The notes beneath the pieces are model-generated. The model was not told the DNA's origin and did not search any database. It saw nothing but the letters and a program-made list of their open reading frames with translations. This document shows, piece by piece, positions 46,142 through 55,624 of a stretch of DNA of 64,000 bases (within the stretch, counting starts at the first letter, position 1; each line of letters starts with the position of its first letter). The stretch is taken from contig NC_079878.1 of assembly GCF_029227915.1 (NCBI RefSeq), forward strand, positions 9,424,001 to 9,488,000. Direction: 5' to 3'. The DNA comes from Hydractinia symbiolongicarpus (Eukaryota > Cnidaria > Hydrozoa > Anthoathecata > Hydractiniidae). The position numbers were made by a program, and so were the translations under genes.

Positions 46142-46838
46142 GCTGAAATTTGTATTTATTTGTATTTTTAATATTTGTCAAAACATTTTTATTGTACATT
46201 TGTTTTTGTCTTGGAATTTATAAGTTACTCCGATGATGTCGCGTTTTATCCTCATATCAAAAAACACTACAGGCCCTGGGATCGAGGTTGATGATGTACC
46301 AAGCCAGTAATTGTTAATTTTTTTACCCCAAATAAAAATAGAACAATTTTATTCTCAGGAAAAAAAAATGGAGCGATGCCGCTGTAAAAGGATAGCATAC
46401 TTCTGTGAGTGTTTATTGGCTTTTCTTTGTCACGCACATTGTGCGCTATCAACAATTTATATAAGGAACCCGTTTAGAAGAAACTTATTTTTACGAAGAG
46501 CTCAAAAATTGAGCGCAGGCGCGCTAAAGAATATGAGTGGCAATTTAAAACACTGCCTGCCCTGCGTGTGTGAAAAAATAGCAGAGCATTGACTGTTAGA
46601 CACTTTTGTCCATATTTAAAAAAATGACGACAAAATTGCTTTTGCTTCGATATTTTTGTCTAGGATTGTAGACTATTACGATATTTGTTTTGATTCTTTT
46701 AAAACAAAGGTGTTGCATGTGTTTTACTGTAAAAGTATTTTTACTGCAAGAGAAGATTGTCTTGTAGGACGTGACAAAATACCGTTCAAAATACAACTTC
46801 GTATAACGAAGAAAAAATGAAACAAGGACAGCTCATAC
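46142..46838. other. Spacer between IFT43 and the MULE
   Basis: It probably holds the IFT43 3' UTR. A half MITE (CTACAGGCCCTGGGATCGAG, then GTTG) lies at about 46267-46291. No gene. Confidence 0.35.
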
Positions 46839-46907
46839 TATAAAACTCATGTGACAGAGAGCTCATACTAGAAACTCATGTGACACAGAGCTCAAACTAG
46901 AAAACTC
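46839..46907. repeat. Minisatellite (left part), split by the MULE
   Basis: Tandem units of about 30 bp containing CTCATACTAGAAACTCATGT and GACAGAG. The array resumes at 51867-51922 on the other side of the transposon, so the element inserted into it. Confidence 0.75.
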
Positions 46908-47030
46908 GGCATATGAGAAAAGTGAGACCCGATACCGTATGTGATACCCGAGACCCGATACCCTGACACCGATACCCGAGACCCAATACCCTGATACCGA
47001 TACCCGAGACCTGATACCCTGATTTTTTTT
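46908..47030. repeat. MULE left terminal inverted repeat
   Basis: About 120 bp, built of internal units of ~27 bp (CGAGACCCGATACCCTGACA..CGATACC) and ending in a T-rich run. It pairs with 51735-51857. Confidence 0.9.
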
Positions 47031-47104
47031 TATTATTTTTTTTAATTTTTTATTTGAATATGAACGATAATAAAAACACATTTTGATATGTATATATTTC
47101 TTCA

Positions 47105-50100
47105 TTATACGGAAATATTTGTTGCACGTAATATGCGAATATGTTGCTGGCTCAACAATGGTTTTTTATCACCAGGAACTACAATGAAACTAGCATCAAA
47201 AAAATTATTTTGTCTGATCAAACATGAATAATTAAAGTGATAATAGACGTTTTTAAATTCATTAGAGAATGTTTGTTTTTTCGTTGTAGGGTCGAAATAA
47301 CTCCTTTTAGTTTTCGAAACCACGATTAAATTTTCTATATTGTCTGATGGAATATTTGACTGAAATTTTCCTCCACAACCATAGCAAGTTGATACATTTT
47401 TGTGGGTGTAGTTGAGTAGGAACAAGACATAACCATTATCTGTTGGTACAGGTGGTGCTGGTTTATTAACTGTTGCTGAAGGTGGAATAGGTTGCGTTGA
47501 TGGTGTTCTCGTTTGTGCAGAAGCTTGTGGATTGATTAAATTTGTGATTGGAACCTTTTTAACGTTAGCTGGCCCTTTTCTTCTCTGAGTTGCCTTCGTT
47601 TTCTTTTTGCCAGCGTTTTTCTCTTTGGAAAAGTCTACTAGGCTTCTGACATTAGTTGTCTTTTTTTCGCATTGCTTTAAAAAAGGTTCGACCACATTCA
47701 ACTTAAATACTATGCAGACAGTATGCGCACATATTCCAAAACCTTTAAACCGATAGCAAATTTCACAACAAGTTAAAATGTTTTTTTTCTTGTTTATTCC
47801 AACTGTGAATGGTTGTTTTTCGTTTTTAGCATTTTTAACATAATATGTATCGCCAAATCCTTTGATGACATCTTCATTGTTACCAGCTAACAATCTGGCA
47901 TCTTTCATTTTTTCTTCAACTATAGACTCTAGAATCCAATTTAACGTTTTCACAATCTCGACGTCTTTTCCATCTGAATTTTGAGTTTGAGAAGAAGTAA
48001 TTTTCTTTTTCTGAATTATATCAGATTTTCTTGGTGTATCTTGTTTTTCAGCTTCGGGCAAGAATGTATTGAACTTATCGATTTCAGCTTTCCTTTGGGT
48101 CGGGATCATGTTGTAAAATTTGCTCTCAATTATAAAGAACTGCTGGTATCCCTTTGCCAGTTTCCAATCCCCTATGGAGACACAGGAAAAATAATTAAAC
48201 TTAAGTCCCAGACGAAAATGTTTGGCGAATTTTCGTCGAATATAGAGAAAAACACAAGTTAAGAGTTCTTTGAATCAGAGTAAGCATATAATTTCATCTT
48301 AGTATTACGATTGCAATAAAGTTTTTAGAAATAAAATATCAAATAGCCCACCTTTCCCAATTAAAGCAAGTTTGACTTTCTCTTCTTGCTTCTTTACCTC
48401 ATCTTGCATCAATTTCACTGTTTGTTTCAACGTTAGTTTTCCACTTTCTTTGCTCCGTTTTATCATTGAGTTGATTGACTCATTCGCATTTTGTGAATAT
48501 GGTTCTGGTGGATTACCAAGGCCACACTTGATTCTAACACTCGACAGCATTTTTTCTTTCATTGAATGTTTTTTGAAATTTTCAAAATATTCTATGAATT
48601 TTGGCCCATTTGGTTTAACTTTCCATTTTTCTGATATCTTTTCATACATTTCTTCAAACTCCTCTTCTGTTTCACAGTCCACTAAACCCTTTATTTTTGT
48701 TTCACCACTGATCTTGCCAAATATATCCCACAAAATTTCGTTTTTTTCCATACCAAGTTTTTTTGCTTGTTTGACTATATTGTCTTTGACATGTATGGAA
48801 GGTTGTTGTAAATGCTCGATGGATTTTTGTTTCTTCATCGGTTCCAAACGATTTCAAATTGACAGCATTAGGCTTAAATCTGACGATATTACTCGGAAGT
48901 GTGTAATATGAATCAAAGGTTTTGTGAGAATGTATAATGGTAGGTCCAATCATAACTGGATGTTCTTCAGTGTTACTTTTTACAAGTAACAGATGCTTGT
49001 AAGTGGTGATTGTTACGTTATAATCACAAATATTGAAAGTAGCATCCACACCTAAAATACTTGGCGGTTCACTGTTAATGCAAAAACGCTCAAGGTCATT
49101 TAACTGAGTATCAGTGGCCATAAACAGTGTTTGCTCCGGTGCAGTTCTTATATCTCTCAAAAACGCGTTACTTGTGCCAAGTTGACCCTGGCATAAATCC
49201 AGCAACTCAACTAGTTCATTTTTACTGTGTAGACCATCAGTTTTTTTACTGACATCATATGATTGTCTATAGTTATTAGGTATTTCAGCCACAGTTCGTG
49301 CATTTTCAAACCCACCAATGTTATCACTGACTTTATGGAAAGTATTTTTACCCTTTTTGTAAATATTACTACGTGTTTCTAGCAATTGTTTTCTTGTTGA
49401 GTGCAATGTTTTTATGCGGTTATTTTTTCCTTCTTTTTTCATATCTATTGCATGTTCGTGGCTATCAAAGTAGTATTTTATGTACACCAACGGGTTCATT
49501 CCACCATTTCCTTCGGTTACAGTGATGATGACTTTATGAAAATCACCAGTTTGTCCATGTGAATAAACAAATCTCGTGAATTTGTACTCTTGCGACTCGA
49601 ACTGATCTGCAGATTTTAATTCACCATCAATATCAGTGACATAGTAAAATTTCTTTGTAGCCTTCTTCTTCATGTCAGGAATGAGATCGACTTTCACATC
49701 CCTCCAATCTCCAAGCTTAGTTGTGTCGACAACAAATTCAACATTATGTTGAACATAAACGGGTGTTGCAGAAGCAATATTTCCGGTAGGAAAGTCCTGA
49801 CGAATGATCATATCTGCTATTCATTTTGTTTCGCATGACCCAGAGCTTCCAGATTTAAGAATTGGTAGCGTCAAGTCGTTATTGTAATAGGATATACCTA
49901 TAACATAATCTTTTTATTATTGGCTATCCTGTTGAAAAGGTTCATTAAGCCATCAGGTGCACCAAAGAGAGGTCGTCTGATTTCTTACCGTCTGGTATGA
50001 TATCCACATCATTTTCATTACCATCACTTTCATCCATCATATTGAAACTATCGGAAGCTGTTTCATCACAGATACTTTCTTCTTCATTTAAACCCGCGTT

Positions 50101-51439
50101 ATCTAATTTGAATAATTAATGACACGTAAAAATCATTGAACAGACACACCAAAATATTGTTAAAAATGTTAAACCTCCTAACCTGTTGGAAAGTTGCATT
50201 CGAATGGATTCTTCGATAAAATGTCATCTTCACTATCACTACTTGTATCTATAATATTATGTAATTATCATCAATTATAACGTTAAACTCTACTAGCTCC
50301 ATACCCAAGGATCCAGAACATCAAGTTTGTCTTCAAGTTTGAAAAATGGAAATAAAATTATTTACCTATTATTATAACTTTTCTTTGCGTATCATGTTTG
50401 TTATCTACCCGCTGCTCTAAACCATAAAAAAGTGAAAAATGATAATTTTTTTTACTTTATGAATGATAATATTTTACCGTTTTACCAACGTTGTTTCACC
50501 ATGAAAAGCTATCGAAAAAATTAACTTACTTCTTTTCCCCACTTTTCCGACCCGGATCCATTCTCTATCATCATTTTCTCTTTTAATGCCTAGAGAAATT
50601 ATGCTGAATCATCACTTAGACACATAAATAATATAAGCTTTCTGCACGTTAGAAATAAAAAAGTAAGTGAAAAATGCACTCGGTAGAAAAAGAAAAAATA
50701 TTTTGTGTAGATTATTCAATCAAAATGCGAGAAAAACTAAAGTATATGATAATTAGACATACCGGACATTGCGTCTGAAATTTCATCGTCAGAATCAAGA
50801 TTAATGAAATCCACACACAGATGCCATGGGTGCCTAATAAAAAAAATAATATTCAAATTAAAACTTGTCTGTATTAAACTAAGAATTATACACGGAAATA
50901 AATGATGCTCACCCAATGTCAAAATATCATAGTGTTCGCCAACTTTCAACACGTCTACTTCGTTATACGATGTTGTTCTGTTGGGCACAATATTGTTGAG
51001 ATCGTACAACACGTATTCTTTTTCTTGTTGTAAAAATATTTTTATAGTTAAATGCATGCTATTGCTAATAGCGTGTAAGATTAAATCAACTATATTCTAA
51101 TAATTCCTCATCTTTACGTATTCATCAAATTCTTCGATAATATATTAGTGTCATCGGCAGTAAACACTCCGTAATAATCTAAATTGCTTAAGAGTTCATA
51201 TCTTGTCATTTCAATGAGACCATCCAACGAAGGCATTGCGCTAAATTCTTTTTGCTTCATAGCACCCAACACTGCATATAGTGCACAAAAACCATCTCCT
51301 TTTACTTTCTGAATTCTCGCTTCCATCAACTTCACTTTTTTCAAAATGTAACTGTTAGAAGAAAAATTGGGTGAGATTACATAGCCTCTGTTACTCGAAA
51401 AACAATTTATATTTAAAAAAGAACATACCTTGATTCCAT
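47105..51439 (-). CDS. OTU cysteine protease-MULE transposase fusion, ten exons, one frameshift
   Basis: Exons I could phase: 51439-51429, 51351-51118, 51064-50894, 50833-50763, 50589-50530, 50416-50366, 50248-50183, 50102-49989, 49813-48352, 48171-47105, about 1,100 residues. The first three carry an OTU domain: KGDGFCALYAV (D23, C26) and LKVGEHYDIL (H126). Exons 4-8 are a charged, Ser/Asp-rich linker joined by mostly phase-1 introns. Exon 9 has the MULE core: GVDATFNICDYN (first Asp), FGTDEE (second) and QNANESIN (Glu). The last exon has a SWIM-like CCEICYRF..ICAH motif, a Pro-rich stretch and a CYGCGGKF knuckle. The intron 48351-48172 joins LIGKG to DWKLAKGYQQF in frame. One frameshift sits at about 48796-48803, between RAFTTTF and IHVKDN. 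The donor ending exon 3 (CC|GTGTAT) is the weakest junction; a stronger GTGAGC nearby would break the frame. Two separate genes remain possible but need no phase conflict to exist. Confidence 0.75.
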
Positions 51440-51633
51440 TGTAGTTGTAATTGAATGTAAATTATAATAAAAACGCGTTTTAAAATTACTATTACTTCAC
51501 TAAACACACGAACTTCACTCTTTGCTTTTTCCTTTCCCATTCAATCCATCGAACAGACACTTTCACATGCTTAATCTGGATTTCCTCATTAATTATTCAT
51601 TCGATCGAACGTACGTCTTGCTTCGAATAAACT

Positions 51634-51657
51634 TAACATATCATCTCTGATATGTTA
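51634..51657. repeat. Small hairpin near the MULE right end
   Basis: TAACATATCA and TGATATGTTA separated by four bases. It lies between the gene start and the right TIR, where a MULE promoter or internal binding site would be expected. Confidence 0.5.
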
Positions 51658-51734
51658 GGTTGAAAAAACAAGAAAATAATGAGAAAAAATTAGATTTTTA
51701 TTGAAATAAAACATCGCCGAAAAAAATTAATAAA

Positions 51735-51857
51735 AAAAAAAATCAGGGTATCGGGTCTCGGGTATCGGTGTCAGGGTATTGGGTCTCGGGTATCGGTATC
51801 AGGGTATCGGGTCTCGGGTATCACATAGGGTATCGGGTCTCACTTTTCTCATATGCC
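51735..51857. repeat. MULE right terminal inverted repeat
   Basis: Mirror of 46908-47030, with the same ~27-bp internal units (TCAGGGTATCGGGTCTCGGG..TATCGG). Confidence 0.9.
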
Positions 51858-51866
51858 AGAAAACTC

Positions 51867-51922
51867 ATGTGGCAGAGAGTTCACACTAGAAAACTTATGT
51901 GACAGAGGGCTCACACTAGAAA
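51867..51922. repeat. Minisatellite (right part)
   Basis: Continuation of the array interrupted by the MULE: ATGTGGCAGAGAGTTCACAC, TAGAAAACTTATGTGACAGA and GGGCTCACACTAGAAAG. Confidence 0.75.
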
Positions 51923-52504
51923 GAAAACGGGCTCTAGGGAGGAGGCCGGGTCAGCAATTTCATAAATTACGCACATCTTATACATTTTACTAAGAAAAAG
52001 AATTTCGCTTTTTCTCATTGTTGATAAAAGAAAAAAATATTAAAAAAATATTCGTGCCTCTGCATTTATTCTTTTCGCACATTATGACTGCTTTTCAAAA
52101 GAAATTCCTTTTGACCATCAGGAAAATGCCAGGAATTTGAACAAAGAAGGAAAAAATGGCAGTCAATAGATTGTCTGTATTCGAGCTCTATCAAATTTTT
52201 AAATTCTTTTTGAAAACTGTTTGCGGTGGATATATTATTTACACTGGGTTTTCCCCTACTTCTCATTACCATGGTTTTAAATCTGGAATTTCAGGAAATT
52301 GATGTCACAAAAGTTCCCCCCATTCTGCTCTTTAAATCTTATTTGCAGTTTAGGAAGAAAACTATATATATAAAGTAGAACTTAAGAAATTTTTTTTCAT
52401 AAAATCATTACACTTGGTATTATCATACAGTTAACACATAAAAAATTTACAGAATGTATCAAGGGATGCTTGGTCACACTCTAAAGACAACCTCAGAGAG
52501 ATAA

Positions 52505-52673
52505 GAGAATGGGACAGATTAAGTAATGAGTACTACGTTTTTATGTGGTCTCTTGTCAATTTGTATCCACGGTAAGAAAAAGACTTTTTTCGTTTTTCTC
52601 TTCCTGGGTTCAAATCGACAAAAGACCAGGTAAAACGTAGTATTCTTTGCTTAACCTGTCGCATTCTCTTATT
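52505..52673. repeat. Inverted-repeat element, arms about 80 bp
   Basis: The left arm AGAGAATGGGACAGATTAAG..ACTACG pairs with the right arm CGTAGTATTCTTTGCTTAAC..CATTCTCT; AAGACCAGGT pairs with ATGTGGTCTC. It is probably a MITE. No gene lies between 51923 and 53013 apart from this and the next two palindromes. Confidence 0.65.
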
Positions 52674-52732
52674 TATATTTCCACAACCATGTTTAGACTC
52701 TCTTCCTGATGTTTTTTTATTTCCCTATTCCT

Positions 52733-52893
52733 GATTGCTGATAAAAAGACAGATGAGCTATACAACAACCAACAAAGTGCAAGTAACAACAAGTGTCAGC
52801 GAGTGAAAACAACTCACTTGTCACTCGTTGTTTCTTGTTGTTAATTGTCACTCGTCACCTGTTGTACAGCTCATTGTCTGTTTATTAACAATC
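52733..52893. repeat. 161-bp palindromic MITE
   Basis: Starts GATTGCTGATAAAAAGACAG and ends CTGTTTATTAACAATC. The centre repeats CAAGTGTCAGCGAGTG / CACTTGTCACTCGTTG in inverted orientation. Confidence 0.75.
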
Positions 52894-52963
52894 AAAATAA
52901 AAAGTGAGAGAAATACCTCAAGAAAAGTGCCTAAGCATGGTTGTCTAAATATAATTTGTCTTT

Positions 52964-53036
52964 GGGGGTGCTACACAAGCATGTGAGCCTTATTTCTTGT
53001 ATAAAGAATAAGTTCACATGCAATGCAGCACCCCCA
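52964..53036. repeat. Hairpin overlapping the 3' end of the HEPN gene
   Basis: Arms of about 35 bases: GGGGGTGCTACACAAGCATG at left and CATGCAATGCAGCACCCCC at right, almost without a loop. The right arm is the last seven codons and stop of the HEPN frame. Confidence 0.85.
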
Positions 53037-53577
53037 TAGATTCTTTAACAAACATGTCAAAAGATTTACGATAACTAATGCTGTTAAAGTTTGGATTTAA
53101 GTCCTTTAAAATGTCACATAGTTCTTTCCAATCTTCTTCTATCTCCACTAAATTAGTTCCAATGTGTCCATTATGTACTTGTTTGTTTCTGTAGTTCTTG
53201 AATCTCAATAAACATGCTCCCATACTATAATCATCTTCGCTTGGTGGGCGTCTCCACCCATTTCTAGGCTCTGGAATAGTCGTACAATATTGAATTAAAA
53301 GCACAATTAAAGTTACGTCGAACTTTGACGAATCTATTTCGTCTGTGCTTGTTGGAAATATCATCTGCCATTGCTTATGATTTAAAACTTTCTTTCCCCG
53401 AAGGCTTGAAAAAGGTTTGGATGATTTGAATTGCTGAAGTTTGTAGTATAAATCACGAGGATTCCTTGGAATTCCGTGTTTAGCATCATGGAGTATCTCC
53501 AGCAAATATTTTCCTTCTTTTATAATAACATAGTTGAAATGAGCCCAGTGAACATATGATTCAACTGCTGAATTCAT
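53014..53577 (-). CDS. Stand-alone DZIP3-like HEPN domain protein
   Basis: A single-exon frame of 187 residues from an ATG. The whole protein matches the HEPN fold found N-terminally in DZIP3-like proteins: NYVIIKEGKYLLEILHD, KVLNHKQWQMIFP, KFDVTLIVLLIQ, and then LRFKNYRNKQVHNGHIG. The last contains RNKQVH, an R-x4-H motif of the kind that forms the active site of HEPN ribonucleases. DZIP3 family members add a RING or other effector domain; none is visible here, so this is either a minimal version or one exon of a longer gene. In cnidarians such HEPN domains occur in large, variable families, often coupled to NACHT/TPR or death-fold domains, which suggests innate immunity; that is inference. 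The frame is intact. Its 3' end is copied in inverted orientation just downstream. Confidence 0.75.
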   Translation of the reverse strand: MNSAVESYVHWAHFNYVIIKEGKYLLEILHDAKHGIPRNPRDLYYKLQQFKSSKPFSSLRGKKVLNHKQWQMIFPTSTDEIDSSKFDVTLIVLLIQYCTTIPEPRNGWRRPPSEDDYSMGACLLRFKNYRNKQVHNGHIGTNLVEIEEDWKELCDILKDLNPNFNSISYRKSFDMFVKESMGVLHCM

Positions 53578-55473
53578 CTTTTAACTTTTCTCCATATATT
53601 GAAGCTCAACTCTTCTTTATCTTTCTGCGGTCTGGTGAAGCGCTTGTGTCGGTTCGTTTTAAAAATAAAAATTTCGATGATTGGTCACACATATTTTACA
53701 TTCATCAACAGTCGTGACGGGGGGGGGGGATGAAAGTAAAAAAACATGTTTACTATTACCTTACCTTTATGCTTTACGGTTGTTCCCTAATAAACGCCAA
53801 TAAAAAAAGTTATCGTCCTTTCTTCTTTTTTCTCTTTTCACTAATTCTTTTGTGATGGTCCACAAATTTTGGATGCTAATACTCCCCCTCCCACTTGCAA
53901 GTAGCCCCCTGGACGATGTGTGTATGTCGAGTTCTACAGTATTGCATTTGAACTTATTGGGAAATCCCCTACCAGGTCATATTTATTTCCATGTCAAAAA
54001 TGGGCAGCTGCATTTTAGATCAAAATGGAAAAAGGATACAAGATGCTCTGGGAACACAGGGAATGAATTTTTATATTATTGTAAAAATCTAAAATATGTT
54101 AAAGCCCATAGATGATTGGTCACAATAAAAAACCTCCTTCACAGAGAGCCAACTAAATTTTCGTATCGCTTTCACGGACGAGGAACGCAAGGGAAAAAAA
54201 GTAGATGTGAATCTGGCGCGGTGATAGCCATGAAAAAGGAGCCCGGGGTGCGAAATGGAGCTGGCGTACATGTTACACGGGGTGAATACTGAAAGTAGAA
54301 ATGAGATTTTGGATTGTTATAATGTTTATAATAAAAAATTTAAAAACAATATAATCATCGGCTCTTTCATACACCCACATGCGCCCACACTCTTTCGTAT
54401 TGAAGGTCTCCCGAAACAAAAGCCAAATCAGTTGCATACCATGCACCTCAGTACCAATGCACTGACAAAAAACTTCTTGATGGTGATCCCAGTCACATGG
54501 TATCATCAAATGGTGGTCTGTTTCAACAAATCATAGTAAACTTCAACGTACTGTTGATTAAGCCACCTAACAAGGTTACCCGCTATTGCTAGGTTTTTGT
54601 TTCACCTGACTTGAGCTGTACCTCCTGCAACCCACTTGAGCTGTACCTCCTGGTAGGAAGAAGACTCGTCCTATGCTGGCGTCACAGCATTTGATCTCGC
54701 AAAGGAGATTGATACTAAAATACATTTATCACATATTTTAGAGTTGGTGTTGATATTGTAATGCCCCGCAAGTGTACTGCTAATGTTCAAGTATCTTACA
54801 GCATCATTGACATCCGTTTCTGATTGGGATAGCATGCACATCATTTAGCCTAACTTTTGTCGCCATTGCGCGAATTGTTGAAACCACACTTATACTTCTA
54901 TTGGCCACCTTAAATACCTGCTTGATGTCCCAAAACTTCACACCATCAAAGAAAATACACAAAAGGTTCTAGGTTCTCTTCCTTTAAGGTTCTAAAATTG
55001 ATGTGGGATTCTAGCTTTTCAATAACACTGCACATGTGCTATCGACTAGCTATTTATTTGTTAGACGGGGGTCGGGACATCGTATTTTATCCCCTTTACG
55101 CATTATTCACTTGAATTAGGCTTTGCTCCAAAGAAGGAAGATACCCTTTGCAACACTTACAACAGCAGTTTTGTAGGTACAAAATAAATCAACGATTTGT
55201 GGTAAGCAACAGAAAGGTTTATAACACAAGTTTTAAGGCGATAGTAATTACCTTAATTTTTTTACTATCGCTCAAGAAATTTTGCTCCTGTCCCCGTTGT
55301 CTAATTATTCTCGCAAAACTGAACAGAAGTACTAGTTTTTTTAATCAAATATGCTTAGGGATAATACTTTATGACGGTAAAGTTAGAGTTTGCTTCCACA
55401 CACGAAAAAAAAAACAATACAGTATATATTACTTATGTAGTGTGTAACTGTGTGTAATTAGTTTATAGCAAGG
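53578..55473. other. Spacer, no supported gene
   Basis: It contains a poly-G tract (about 53718-53729) and a few frames of 80-93 codons at 53.9-54.5 kb without recognisable domains. Confidence 0.35.
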
Positions 55474-55624
55474 TCAACCTCGTCCCCGTTATTATTTTTT
55501 GGATGGGGATGTAACAATGCAACGTATCATATGAATGGCGACCATGGCAGGTCCGGGTACACAATCTCATCTCCAGGGCTTCCGGAGATATAATAACATA
55601 GCAATTCCTGGGGATAACGAGGGG
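55474..55624. repeat. Long AACCTCGTTCCCAGGG-family MITE copy
   Basis: It starts CAACCTCGTCCCCGTTAT and ends CCTGGGGATAACGAGGGG, with an internal insert of unrelated sequence (including TCTCCAGGGCTTCCGGAGA). Confidence 0.55.

Larger units (their letters stand above)
46908..51857 (-). mobile_element. MULE (Mutator-like) DNA transposon with OTU domain, 4.95 kb
   Basis: The left end GGCATATGAGAAAAGTGAGA and the right end TCTCACTTTTCTCATATGCC are exact inverted repeats, and the match continues for about 120 bases. The element is flanked by a perfect 9-bp duplication, AGAAAACTC (46899-46907 and 51858-51866), the length typical of the Mutator superfamily. Its single spliced gene runs on the minus strand from 51439 to 47105 and encodes an OTU protease domain plus a MULE transposase. 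Sharp ends, intact target duplication and only one visible frameshift indicate recent insertion. Confidence 0.92.

Noticed and set aside
48372-48911. 179-residue plus-strand frame
   Set aside because: Antisense shadow of the MULE transposase exon.
54255-54536. 93-residue plus-strand frame after the HEPN region
   Set aside because: Both strands are open to similar extent and neither shows a domain, signal or splice context.
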